NCBI GenBank assembly: GCA_030427925.1 | Contig: JAUICJ010000019.1 | Coordinates: 1 to 54,502, forward strand | Direction of reading: 5' to 3' | DNA length: 54,502 nt | DNA from: Bacteroidia bacterium | Lineage (GTDB): Bacteria > Bacteroidota > Bacteroidia > Flavobacteriales_D > Sanyastnellaceae | In this document: piece after piece, positions 9,899-18,568 of the stretch | Layout: each line of letters begins with the position of its first letter | How positions within the stretch are numbered: position 1 is the stretch's first letter | Made by a program: the position numbers and the translations under genes | The notes under the pieces: generated by a model | What the model saw: the letters and a program-made list of their open reading frames with translations, nothing else | Databases searched by the model: none | What the model was told of the DNA's origin: nothing

Positions 9899-12800
9899 TC
9901 AGAACCGCACGCGCACGCTGAAATTCGTGCGGAACGGGAAGCCCATGTAAACGGCGCTGGACGCCGCGTCGAAGTTGTTCTGTGTGAAGGCGTAATTCCG
10001 TTCGGAATCGGTGAAGTACCACTGACCAAACGCGTCGTTGTTCTGGGCGTTCCCGATGAACGTGGTGTTGAGCACATTGAACAGGCTCAAGCGGAAGTCC
10101 AAATTCGATTCCCCCACATCCATGTTGTACCCCGCGTGCACTTCGACCTGACCGTATGAAGGGATTTTCCAGCTCTGGCGTCCGGCATTCTCGCCGTTCA
10201 ACGAGAACGGGTCGAAATCCGAATAGTACCGGTCGAACCACGTGAAGCGCGGCTTGACGTACCACTTGTTGTGGAAGTAGCGCAAGGCGATGGAATAGGA
10301 GCTCTGCGGAGCGTCTCCCACGGACACCCCTGCCGCATCGTACTCGACGGATGCGACGGTGCCGTCCTGATTCAAGTAGGGGAGGTTGGTCAAATCGTCC
10401 AGCAGCACCAAACTGTCTTCCGAACTCGTCCAGCGCCAGTCGCCATAGGAGGCATAGCCTTCCAATGTCCACTTCGAGTTGAGCTGAATGGCCCCGTCCA
10501 TTTCCAAACCGCGGTGCAAAGCGCTCATGGAATTCACGTTCGCTCGAACGATGTCACCTTCCACCGTTTCGAACCGGAGCAAGGATTGCAATGGGCGGTT
10601 GTTCCAAACCGTCCAATACCCGTTGACGTTGAACGACCACGGGTGCTTGCTGTAGCTGTAACCCAGTTCGACCGACTGGATGATTTCGTTCCGGGTGTTG
10701 TTCACGAATTTGTTCTCGAAGTCCACCACGTTGCGGAACACCGGAGTCCGGTTGAGGTAACCGAGGTTCAGGAAAGCGTTCGAGTACTCGCTCAGGTTGT
10801 AGTTTCCGCCCGCTTTGACGGTGAAACCGGGGATCCACTTCCAGCCGGACGTCGAGTATTCGGTGTTGGCGTCGCCGTGGCGGACGGCGGTCAGGCCGGA
10901 GAGGGTGTCCCCGTCCACGACCCAGCCGTTGGCAAGTTGCTGGACTTCGTCCTCGGAATAAATTTGGCCTACTCCTTCAGCGAGGTCCGGCCCCACCAGC
11001 ATGAGCTCGCCCATCGACAGCGCTTGGCGGTACAGCTCCCCGTTCACGTTGACGTCCAACGGAGCGAAGTAATCCACGGCCTTGTACCCTTGGTACACGC
11101 CTGAAACGTTCACGAACGCATTGTACAGGTAGCCCTTGTACTCGAAGAGCGCAAACGCTCCCGCCCACCGGACGAACGCGTCGTTGTGGTAGCCCAACTT
11201 GTCGCCGACGCGACGCATCTTCGACGCGCTGTTCGCATCCCGGTTGTCCACGCAGTAGTCGCCCCCGAGGAGGTCGTACACTTCGCCGTAGCGCTCGCCT
11301 TGGTACATCCGCGCATCGAGGCCACCGGAAATCGTCACCTTATCCGACGTTTCATGGCGGAAAGTGGACAGGGCCCCGTACCAGTAGTGGTTGTTGTACA
11401 GCTTGCGCAGGAAGCGCCCCGACTTCAGCAATTCATCGGAATACGTCGGGTCGATCGGCGGACCGAAGATGCCGCCGATGGTGTTCGACGCATAGAACTT
11501 CTCGAAGTCCACTTGGCCGTCGGGAGTGTAGTCCCCCGCCCCCAGGGCGTTCTCAAGTCGCGTGCCGCCGCCGTAGCCGTAGGAAGCATACACCATGTTT
11601 GAGAGGTACAACTTGTCGGTCACGCGCCAGTTGTGCCGGAAGCTGAACAGCGGCTTGTGGTAGCGGTTTTCCCGCTCGTACTTCACTTCGCCGTTGAGCA
11701 ATCCCCAGTGGGTGTTGTAGCCCAAACCATAGCTCACCACCCCCGTCGTGTCGATGAAGTCCAAGGACGCCGCGTGCGCCTCAAACTCCTGCACGTTTTC
11801 GAATCCGAATTGCGCATTCAAGTTCGCGTACGCATCGGCTTCCTCGCCCGCCAACAACGTGTCGTTGTTGAAGATCGCGTCGTACCCCACAGCGTATTCT
11901 CGGAGCCGCTCGTATTCCGTGCTCGTCCCTTGGAACAGGGAGCGGGCGTACTCGCGGTCATACGTAGCGATGCGTTGCTTGTACGACCGGGAAGCGTTCG
12001 ATGACGGGCTTCCCGTTGCACTCAGCGAAAACGTGTGGTTGCCGATGGCCTTCTGCACCTTCGCGTAGTAGAAGAACGACCGGTTGTAGTCTTGGTCGAA
12101 GTACCCTTGCCGGTTCTGGAAGCTGCCGCTCAGGGTATAGCCCCAGCCGTTGGACAAGCGACCGCTCGTGTGGCCGATGGACGTGCGGGTGAACCCGAAG
12201 CTGCCGACTTCCTGCTTGACCGACGTTTTGCGCGCGCTTTCGATGCCTTGGGTCACGATGTTGACCGTGCCGCCGATGGCCGGCAGCGCGAGTTTGCTCG
12301 CACCGAGTCCACGCTGCACTTGCATGGTTTGGGTGACCAAATCCAGCCCGAACCAGTTGTTCCAAAACACCGCACCACTTTCCATGTCGTTCACGGGAAT
12401 GCCATCCACGAGGACGGACACGTTCCGCTGCTTGAATCCGCGGATGGTGATGCTCGGACCGTCGTTGTCGGATCCGGTCGGCGTCGCGTAGACCCCCGGC
12501 GTGGTGTTCAAGATCATCGGGATGGGTTGCGATCCCAATTCCTCCTGAATCTGCAAGGGCTTGATGTTCGAGAACGCCACCGGGGTTTCCCGCTCGATGG
12601 CGACATCCGCAATGACCTGGGCCTCCTGCAGGACGATGGTCGACATCTTGAAGTCCAGCCGCACCGTCGGGGCATCGACTTCGAGCTGGATGCGCCGCGG
12701 TTCGTAGCCGACGTACGAAACGTTGACCGTGTAAGTGCCGTAAGGCAATTCCGCTTCGTATCGGCCGTCGAAGTCCGTCATGTAACCGGTGGTGCCGATG

Positions 12801-12943
12801 ACGACCGCAGCTTGGATCAGGGTTTCCCCCGTGATGGCGTCGGAGACCGTGCCAAACACCTTGCCGGTTTGGCCCGATGCGAAGCACGCCATGCCCAGGA
12901 GCCAGGCCAAAATCGCCGAGCGCCCGATGTGTTGAAGCTTCAT
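9899..12943 (-). CDS. TonB-dependent outer membrane receptor with carboxypeptidase-D-like N-terminus
   Basis: 1014 residues. Signal peptide MKLQHIGRSAILAWLLGMAC, then a CarboxypepD_reg-like domain (GKVFGTVSDAITGETL, about 28-105), a plug domain (about 115-230, with PGVYATPTGSDNDGPSITIR and the conserved GGTVNIVTQG), and a long 22-strand barrel ending in FRTNFSVRVRF with the terminal aromatic residue typical of outer membrane proteins. It imports a large substrate using the TonB/ExbBD energy system. No SusD partner is adjacent; the neighbours are an exported lamin-tail protein (upstream, 8-base gap) and an exported PLD protein (downstream). Confidence 0.93.
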   Translation of the reverse strand: MKLQHIGRSAILAWLLGMACFASGQTGKVFGTVSDAITGETLIQAAVVIGTTGYMTDFDGRYEAELPYGTYTVNVSYVGYEPRRIQLEVDAPTVRLDFKMSTIVLQEAQVIADVAIERETPVAFSNIKPLQIQEELGSQPIPMILNTTPGVYATPTGSDNDGPSITIRGFKQRNVSVLVDGIPVNDMESGAVFWNNWFGLDLVTQTMQVQRGLGASKLALPAIGGTVNIVTQGIESARKTSVKQEVGSFGFTRTSIGHTSGRLSNGWGYTLSGSFQNRQGYFDQDYNRSFFYYAKVQKAIGNHTFSLSATGSPSSNASRSYKQRIATYDREYARSLFQGTSTEYERLREYAVGYDAIFNNDTLLAGEEADAYANLNAQFGFENVQEFEAHAASLDFIDTTGVVSYGLGYNTHWGLLNGEVKYERENRYHKPLFSFRHNWRVTDKLYLSNMVYASYGYGGGTRLENALGAGDYTPDGQVDFEKFYASNTIGGIFGPPIDPTYSDELLKSGRFLRKLYNNHYWYGALSTFRHETSDKVTISGGLDARMYQGERYGEVYDLLGGDYCVDNRDANSASKMRRVGDKLGYHNDAFVRWAGAFALFEYKGYLYNAFVNVSGVYQGYKAVDYFAPLDVNVNGELYRQALSMGELMLVGPDLAEGVGQIYSEDEVQQLANGWVVDGDTLSGLTAVRHGDANTEYSTSGWKWIPGFTVKAGGNYNLSEYSNAFLNLGYLNRTPVFRNVVDFENKFVNNTRNEIIQSVELGYSYSKHPWSFNVNGYWTVWNNRPLQSLLRFETVEGDIVRANVNSMSALHRGLEMDGAIQLNSKWTLEGYASYGDWRWTSSEDSLVLLDDLTNLPYLNQDGTVASVEYDAAGVSVGDAPQSSYSIALRYFHNKWYVKPRFTWFDRYYSDFDPFSLNGENAGRQSWKIPSYGQVEVHAGYNMDVGESNLDFRLSLFNVLNTTFIGNAQNNDAFGQWYFTDSERNYAFTQNNFDAASSAVYMGFPFRTNFSVRVRF

Positions 12944-12951
12944 CGCGGGGA

Positions 12952-13881
12952 TCACTTCACCCACCAGCGGTGCGAAAACGTCGCGCCGCCTTCCAAGTGG
13001 ATGTTCACGATGTACGCACCGGAAGCAACGCCCGGCACATCCACCACAGCCCGTCCGATCCGGTTCACCTGCACATCGTGCACGAGTTGACCGGCTGCGG
13101 TGTGAACGGTGATGCGTTCCACGGGCAGGTTCGCGGTCACTTCGAACGTGCCGTTCGCGCTCGGGTTGGGGAAGAGTTGCGCTTCAGGACGCACGCTCAG
13201 GGTTTCGACTTGGTTGCCGCCGCAAGCGCACGCGTGCATGCCGAGGTTGTCCCACGTATTGACCGACAAGGTGTCCCATTCGAGGAACGTATTGAAAGCC
13301 AAAGGCGGAACCGTCACCCCGCTCGTCACCTCGAACTTCCGGCGCAACGTGTGGTTCGAAGTCAACCAAGCGGCACCGTCTCCCACGTCCACAAAGCCGT
13401 TGTCCGCATCATCCGTCCAAGCCGTCCCGGGATCTTCACCGGGCTTGCCGAAAATGTCGACCACTTGGTTGCCGTTCTTGATCAATACCAGGGCGTCGTC
13501 GCCGTTCATGTACGTCGGGGCGGGGTAGGGGTTGTCGAGCTGGTCCGCATAAGCTTGCATCTCGGGATCGACCATGGGGCTCGTGGCGCCACCGCCGAGG
13601 TCCACGTCTTCGGTTTGGCCATTGACCAACACCCACGTTCCGTAAGCGGGAATGGAGCCGATCAAGTTCGTCTCATCGGTCATCCCGGCTTCGCCGTTGG
13701 ACCAACGCTGCAGCACATACGGGCCCAAATCGATGGGGCTTCCCGTCGGGTTGAAGAACTCAAGCCCTTTGTTGTTGCCCGTTCCTTCGCAGTATTCAGA
13801 GATGAACAACTCCGTGCACTGCGCTTGAGCAGCGGCGGGAGCGAGGAAGGCCAAAATGGCCAAGGAGGTAGCAATGCGCAT
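12952..13881 (-). CDS. Exported lamin-tail-domain protein with type IX sorting signal
   Basis: 309 residues. Signal peptide MRIATSLAILAFLAPAAAQAQ. The N-terminal body (LFISEYCEGTGNNKGLEFFN) is a bacterial lamin-tail (LTD) domain, an immunoglobulin-like fold often attached to secreted nucleases and phosphatases. The C-terminal 75 residues (LFPNPSANGTFEV onward) are a type A type IX sorting domain. It is the first gene of the operon with the TonB receptor and PLD protein. Its role is probably substrate or surface binding; no catalytic motif is visible. Confidence 0.85.
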   Translation of the reverse strand: MRIATSLAILAFLAPAAAQAQCTELFISEYCEGTGNNKGLEFFNPTGSPIDLGPYVLQRWSNGEAGMTDETNLIGSIPAYGTWVLVNGQTEDVDLGGGATSPMVDPEMQAYADQLDNPYPAPTYMNGDDALVLIKNGNQVVDIFGKPGEDPGTAWTDDADNGFVDVGDGAAWLTSNHTLRRKFEVTSGVTVPPLAFNTFLEWDTLSVNTWDNLGMHACACGGNQVETLSVRPEAQLFPNPSANGTFEVTANLPVERITVHTAAGQLVHDVQVNRIGRAVVDVPGVASGAYIVNIHLEGGATFSHRWWVK

Positions 13882-13912
13882 CGTGGATGGTTTTGTGGAT
13901 GTAGAAACGGCG

Positions 13913-13920
13913 CGAAATTA
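13913..13920 (-). promoter_or_regulatory. -7 box for the LTD-TonB-PLD operon
   Basis: TAATTTCG on the minus strand, about 31 bases upstream of the ATG at 13881, in the 67-base divergent gap. Confidence 0.5.
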
Positions 13921-13948
13921 AAAGAACTTTGGCCCAAAACCCATACCC

Positions 13949-14308
13949 ATGCGCAATTTGCACCTCGACGAGCTGCGCGACCACTGCCTCGCCAAGCCCG
14001 CCGTCTCAGAAGCCTTCCCATTCGACGCCTCCACCCTGGTCTTCAAGGTCGCTGGAAAAATGTTCGCCCTGTGCAACGTCGACGACTTCACGGGCATCAA
14101 CCTCAAATGCGATCCGGAGGAAGCCCTCGAACTCCGGGCCCGCTACGACGCCGTGGCTCCGGGATGGCACATGAACAAGGCGCATTGGAATACCGTCGCG
14201 GTCGACGGCGACGCTCCCCGCGACGCCATCCTGCGCTGGGTCGACGATTCGTACAGCTTGGTCGTTGCTTCGCTGACCCGAAAGGCGCGCACGGAACACG
14301 GCCTTTGA
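13949..14308 (+). CDS. MmcQ/YjbR family protein
   Basis: 119 residues matching the MmcQ/YjbR family (double-wing DNA-binding-like fold): the N-terminal LRDHCLAKPAVSEAFPFD, the core VFKVAGKMFALCNVDD, and GWHMNKAHWNTVAVDG. Family members are small cytoplasmic proteins of uncertain function. The symporter gene starts 15 bases after its stop but has its own -7 box, so co-transcription is uncertain. Confidence 0.85.
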   Translation: MRNLHLDELRDHCLAKPAVSEAFPFDASTLVFKVAGKMFALCNVDDFTGINLKCDPEEALELRARYDAVAPGWHMNKAHWNTVAVDGDAPRDAILRWVDDSYSLVVASLTRKARTEHGL

Positions 14309-14310
14309 CG

Positions 14311-14318
14311 TATCCTTG
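14311..14318 (+). promoter_or_regulatory. -7 box, probably leaderless start of the sugar operon
   Basis: TATCCTTG, one mismatch to TAnnTTTG, followed by CGGC and then the ATG at 14323. The same octamer occurs at 25059 before the candidate small RNA. Confidence 0.5.
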
Positions 14319-14322
14319 CGGC

Positions 14323-16083
14323 ATGCAGTTGTCTACGTTGGATTGGGCGATCATCGCCGCATATTTCGCCCTCGCCTTGGCGGTCGGGGCTTGGGCCAGT
14401 CGCAAGAACGACGGGGGCGCCCGCGGTTTTTTCCTCGCGGGAGGCCAAATGCCCTGGTGGCTCCTGGGCGTCAGCATGGTCGCAACGACCTTCTCGACCG
14501 ACACGCCCAACCTCGTCACGGGGTTGGTGCGCACCCAAGGCGTGGCGGGCAACTGGGGGTGGTGGGCCTTCCTTCTGACGGGCATGCTGACGGTCTTCGT
14601 CTATGCCCGGCTTTGGCATCGGAGCGGCGTCCTCACCGACATCGCCTTTTACGAACTCCGCTACAGCGGTCCGGCTGCGGCGTTCCTGCGCGGTTTTCGG
14701 GCCCTGTACCTCGGTTTGGTGTTCAATGTGCTGGTCATGGGGACGGTTTCGCTGGCCGCCATCAAGCTCGGGGGCATTTTGCTCGGATGGCCGGGTTGGC
14801 AAACCTTGCTCGTCACGGGGGCCATCACCCTGGCTTACAGTGCGTGGGGCGGTTTGCGTGCCGTCATCTTGACCGATTTTGTTCAGTTCTTCTTGGCGAT
14901 GGTGGGGTCGGTGTGGGCTTGCGTTTACGTGCTGGGATTGCCTGAAGTGGGCGGGTTGGAGGCGCTGTTGGCGCACGAGTCGGTGGCGCCGCTCACGCCG
15001 ATGTTGCCGGACTGGGGGAGCCCGGGGGTGTGGGTGCCGGTCTTGCTGGTTCCGCTGGCCGTGCAGTGGTGGGCGAGCTATTATCCCGGCGCGGAGCCGG
15101 GGGGCGGCGGGTACATCGCGCAACGGATGTTCAGCGCCCGGTCGGAAGGCGATGCGGTGGGGGCGACCTTGTTCTTCAACGTGGCGCATTACGCGTTGCG
15201 GCCGTGGCCGTGGATCCTCATTGCACTGGCTTCCGTCATCGTGTTTCCCACGCTGGACTCGCTGCAGGCCGCGTTTCCGGAGGTGGAAGCGAGCAAGGTC
15301 GGGCATGACCTTGCGTATCCGGCGATGCTGTCGCTGCTGCCGTCCGGGTTGTTGGGGCTGGTGGCGGCGTCGTTGCTCGCGGCCTTCATGAGCACCATGT
15401 CGACGCAGCTGAATTTGGGCGCCAGTTACCTCGTGAATGACTTTTATGTGCGGTTTTTGAAGCCGGATGCGACGGAGCGCGAGCAGGTGCAGGCCGGGCG
15501 CCTCGCGACGCTCGTGAGCATGGTGCTGGGGTGCGGCCTCGGGCTGATGCTGACGGATGCGGGCCAAGCCTTCAACCTGTTGCTGCTCATCGGGGCCGGC
15601 ACGGGGGGGCTGTTCATCCTGCGGTGGTTCTGGTGGCGCATCAATGCGTGGACGGAGATCGTGGCGATGGTGGGGTCGCTCGTTGTGGCGGGGTACTTCA
15701 CGTTCGTGCACGATGCGCTGGCGTCGGAGCCGGTGGCGATCGTGCCGACGTTGGAGGGGCACATGAAGTTGGTGTGGGGGGCGCTGTTGACCACGGTGAT
15801 TTGGGTCGTGGGGACGTTGGTGACGCCGCCTGAGCAGGAGGAGACGCTGCGGCGGTTCGTGGCGAAGGTGCGGCCGGGCGGCCCGGGGTGGAGGCGTTTT
15901 GGACAGGAGGGCGCTTGGGCGGTGCCGCAAGGGGTGCTGGCGATGCTGGCGGGAAGTGTGGCGGTTTACGCGGCGCTGTTTGCGGTGGGCAGTGCGCTGT
16001 ATGGCGATGGGGGGCAGGCGATGGCGTTGGCCGCGGTGGCGTTGGCTGCGGGGTGGGGGACGTGGAAGTGGGGGTTGCGGTGA
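14323..16083 (+). CDS. Sodium:solute symporter (SLC5/SSS family)
   Basis: 586 residues with about 13-14 hydrophobic helices. Family marks include FFLAGGQMPWWLLGVSMVAT in the first helices, the helix 5-6 region AITLAYSAWGGLRAVILTDF, and ASLLAAFMSTMSTQLNLGAS, which holds residues of the Na2 site. It imports a small organic solute, plausibly a sugar, with Na+ in the inner membrane. The substrate is suggested only by the neighbours: a GHMP sugar kinase (4-base GTGA overlap), a sugar nucleotidyltransferase-CutC fusion and a hexosaminidase. A 688-residue open frame on the opposite strand is a high-GC shadow. Confidence 0.93.
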   Translation: MQLSTLDWAIIAAYFALALAVGAWASRKNDGGARGFFLAGGQMPWWLLGVSMVATTFSTDTPNLVTGLVRTQGVAGNWGWWAFLLTGMLTVFVYARLWHRSGVLTDIAFYELRYSGPAAAFLRGFRALYLGLVFNVLVMGTVSLAAIKLGGILLGWPGWQTLLVTGAITLAYSAWGGLRAVILTDFVQFFLAMVGSVWACVYVLGLPEVGGLEALLAHESVAPLTPMLPDWGSPGVWVPVLLVPLAVQWWASYYPGAEPGGGGYIAQRMFSARSEGDAVGATLFFNVAHYALRPWPWILIALASVIVFPTLDSLQAAFPEVEASKVGHDLAYPAMLSLLPSGLLGLVAASLLAAFMSTMSTQLNLGASYLVNDFYVRFLKPDATEREQVQAGRLATLVSMVLGCGLGLMLTDAGQAFNLLLLIGAGTGGLFILRWFWWRINAWTEIVAMVGSLVVAGYFTFVHDALASEPVAIVPTLEGHMKLVWGALLTTVIWVVGTLVTPPEQEETLRRFVAKVRPGGPGWRRFGQEGAWAVPQGVLAMLAGSVAVYAALFAVGSALYGDGGQAMALAAVALAAGWGTWKWGLR

Positions 16084-17060
16084 CCGGGTTTGTGGCGGAG
16101 GCGCCGGGGCGCGTGTGTTTGTTCGGGGAGCACCAGGATTATTTGGGGTGGCCGGTCGTGGCGGGTGCCATTGATTTGACGTGCCAAATCCAGTTTCACC
16201 GCACCCCATCCGACCGCCTCGAACTCGACTTGCCCGACATTGCAGCGCACGCCCACTGGCCCGGACCGCCGGTCGGGAGGCCCTTCGATTACTTGTCGGC
16301 GGCTTGGCAGGCTGAGCCCGTGACGGGGTGGCGGGCGACGGTGCGCGGCACCCTGCCCCGCGCGGCGGGTGCGAGCAGCTCGACCGCCCTCGTGACCGCG
16401 TTCGTGGCGGGCTTGGCGCACGCGGCGGGTCGGGCGGTGGCGGCTGCGGATTTGGCCTGCGCAGCCCACCACGCCGAAGTCACCTCGCAAGGCGAACCCG
16501 GGGGCCAAATGGATCACCTCGCCATCGCCCACGGCGGCCTCCACGCCTTCCATTTCGACGGCCGCCCGCCCGAACGCCTGCCGATTCCCGACGCGGCCTG
16601 CCTGCTCATCGACACCCACGAACCGAAGGCGACCCTCGCCATCCTCGAACGGGCAAAATCCCGGCGCATCGAGCTCGTGGCCAACCCCAGCGCCGCAACC
16701 TCCCCCGCCGATCGCGCCCTCCTCGCGGCCACCGAAGCCAGCCGCGACCACTCGGCCGAGGGCACCGCCGCCCTCCGCGCCGGCGACCTCCCCTCCGCAG
16801 GCGCCGCCCTCACCGCCCACCACGCCTTCCTCCGCGACACCCTCGGCGTCAGCACCCCCCGCCTCGAAGCCGCCCTCGAAGCCGCCCTGACCCACGGCGC
16901 TTACGGCGGCAAACTCAACGGCAGCGGTGGCGGCGGCACGGCCGTGGTGCTCGCACCCCGCGACCGCGTCCCCCGGGTGATGGAAGCCATCCGTGCCACG
17001 GGCTCCACGCCCTACCTTGTGCAACTCGGCGCCCCCGGCGCCCGAATCCACCCGGAATGA
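16080..17060 (+). CDS. GHMP-family sugar kinase
   Basis: 326 residues from a GTG start inside the symporter stop (GTGA overlap). Motif 1 is APGRVCLFGEHQDYLG (8-23), close to the galactokinase/heptose kinase signature; motif 2, the phosphate loop, is LPRAAGASSSTAL (about 92-104); motif 3 is KLNGSGGGGTAVVL (about 278-291). The family phosphorylates sugars, mostly at the anomeric carbon, using ATP. Here it probably makes a sugar-1-phosphate from the symporter substrate for the downstream nucleotidyltransferase. It is shorter than typical galactokinase (about 380 residues), so the exact sugar is open; galactose, an N-acetylhexosamine or fucose are possible. Cytoplasmic. Confidence 0.85.
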   Translation: MTGFVAEAPGRVCLFGEHQDYLGWPVVAGAIDLTCQIQFHRTPSDRLELDLPDIAAHAHWPGPPVGRPFDYLSAAWQAEPVTGWRATVRGTLPRAAGASSSTALVTAFVAGLAHAAGRAVAAADLACAAHHAEVTSQGEPGGQMDHLAIAHGGLHAFHFDGRPPERLPIPDAACLLIDTHEPKATLAILERAKSRRIELVANPSAATSPADRALLAATEASRDHSAEGTAALRAGDLPSAGAALTAHHAFLRDTLGVSTPRLEAALEAALTHGAYGGKLNGSGGGGTAVVLAPRDRVPRVMEAIRATGSTPYLVQLGAPGARIHPE

Positions 17061-18568
17061 ACTGCAACCGCCTCATCGTCCTCGCTGCCGGCCGCGCCCG
17101 CCGCATGAAAGCGAGCGCCGACCTGCCCGGCCTTCCCGAAGCGTGGAAGGCCGATGCGTTGGAACGCCCGAAGCCCATGGTCCGCATCGGCCCGCATCAA
17201 GAGCCTTTCCTTGAATTCCTGCTCCTCCGTGCCGAACGCGCCGGATTCACCGAAATCACCCTCGTCATTTCCCCCGAAGACGAGGTGACGGAAACCTGGG
17301 TGCGCCAGTGGAACGAGACTCCGGTGGGGCCGCGGTTGCGGGTGGGCATTGCGGTGCAGTGGGAGCCGAAGGGAACGGCCGATGCCGTGCGCGAGGCGCT
17401 GCTCCAAGATCCCGTGAACGCGGGCGAGGCGGCGGTGACGTGCAACGGCGACAACTTGCCCACGGTGCACGCCCTTCGGCGCATCCGCACAGCGGGCTTC
17501 ACGCCTTCGTTCCTCGCGTTTGACCGGGACGCCCTCGGGTTGCCGGCCGAGCGCGTGGCGGGATTTTCCGTAGCGCACTTGGCTGCGGATGGGCGGTTGA
17601 GGGGCCTCATTGAAAAGCCGGATGCCCGAGCGTTGGAGGATGCGCGCGACGCGGATGGGGTGGTGCGGGTGTCGATGAACCTGTTCCGGTTGGATCCGGC
17701 GGGGATGCTCATTGAAATCGATGCGCTTGAGCCGCATCCCGAGCGGGGCGAGTTGGAATTGCCCGCGGCATTCGACCGGTTTTTCGAAGTGCGTCCGGTG
17801 CTGGAGGCGTCGCCTGTGCTCGATTTGACTTCGCTTGCGGATGCCGCTGAGGTGGCCGAGGCCTTGGCGTCGGAACAGCGTCGGCCGGAAGTTGAAGTGT
17901 GTGCTTCCACGCCGATGGATGTGGAGCAAGCGGCGCAGGGTCGGGCGGACCGGGTGGAGTTGTGCGCGCATTGGGAGTGCGGTGGGTTGACGCCGCCGTC
18001 CGCGGACATTCGCCGTTCGGTGGCCACGGGGTTGCCCGTGCACGCGTTGATCCGGCCGCGCGCGGGCCATTTTGCTTACTCGCCTGAGGAATGGGCGTGG
18101 ATCGAAGACCAAATCCACGACGCCTTCCAAGCCGGCGCCACCCGCGCAGTCATCGGCGGCCTCACCCCCGAAGGGCGCCTCGACTTTGCCGCCCTCGAGC
18201 GCCTCGTGGCCCGATTTGGCGGCCACCGCCTGGTGGTGCACCGCGCCCTCGACGCTTCCGTGGATTGGGCGGCCGACGCGGAACGCCTGCGCTACCTCGG
18301 CATCCGGCGCGTCCTCTCCAGCGGCGGCGCCGCCCGCGCCGTCGACGGCTGGGCCCACATCGCGACCCTCGTCCGCGCCGGCTTCGACGTCACCGTAGGC
18401 AGCGGCGTTTCCCCCGAAAACGCGGCCACCTGGACCGGCCTGAACGTCGCCGCGCTCCACGCCTCCTGCCGCCACCCCGAACCCCACGAAACCCGCCACT
18501 TTGACGGCACCACCCACCCGGTCGAGCGCTGGATGGTCAAGGCGCTTGTGCGCGCCGCTTCGAAATGA
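17057..18568 (+). CDS. Sugar nucleotidyltransferase fused to CutC
   Basis: 503 residues; ATG overlaps the kinase stop (ATGA). Residues 1-about 250 are a nucleotidyltransferase: LIVLAAGRARRM (6-17) for the nucleotide, ERPKPMVRIG (36-45) and CNGDN (129-133) with the Mg-binding Asp, related to glucose-1-phosphate nucleotidylyltransferases. Residues 278-503 are a complete CutC TIM barrel: VEVCASTPMDVE, ADRVELCAHWECGGLTPP, HALIRPRAGHFAYS, VVHRALDAS, RVLSSGGAARA. CutC is usually annotated as copper homeostasis with weak support. There is no stop or frameshift between the domains. Genes on both sides act on carbohydrate, pointing to a sugar-related role for this CutC. Confidence 0.9.
   Translation: MNCNRLIVLAAGRARRMKASADLPGLPEAWKADALERPKPMVRIGPHQEPFLEFLLLRAERAGFTEITLVISPEDEVTETWVRQWNETPVGPRLRVGIAVQWEPKGTADAVREALLQDPVNAGEAAVTCNGDNLPTVHALRRIRTAGFTPSFLAFDRDALGLPAERVAGFSVAHLAADGRLRGLIEKPDARALEDARDADGVVRVSMNLFRLDPAGMLIEIDALEPHPERGELELPAAFDRFFEVRPVLEASPVLDLTSLADAAEVAEALASEQRRPEVEVCASTPMDVEQAAQGRADRVELCAHWECGGLTPPSADIRRSVATGLPVHALIRPRAGHFAYSPEEWAWIEDQIHDAFQAGATRAVIGGLTPEGRLDFAALERLVARFGGHRLVVHRALDASVDWAADAERLRYLGIRRVLSSGGAARAVDGWAHIATLVRAGFDVTVGSGVSPENAATWTGLNVAALHASCRHPEPHETRHFDGTTHPVERWMVKALVRAASK

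Noticed and set aside
8104-9921. 605-residue open frame opposite the PLD protein
   Set aside because: Composition (V, G, R, H rich) is that of an antisense shadow, and the minus-strand protein has a signal peptide, HKD motifs and a sorting domain.
14143-16209. 688-residue open frame opposite the symporter
   Set aside because: It is Arg/Pro/His-rich without motifs and lies fully antisense to a clear SLC5 symporter; long antisense frames are expected at high GC.
17800-17900. Frameshift or missed stop between nucleotidyltransferase and CutC
   Set aside because: The frame is continuous, the linker (about residues 250-277) is a plausible interdomain stretch and both domains are complete.
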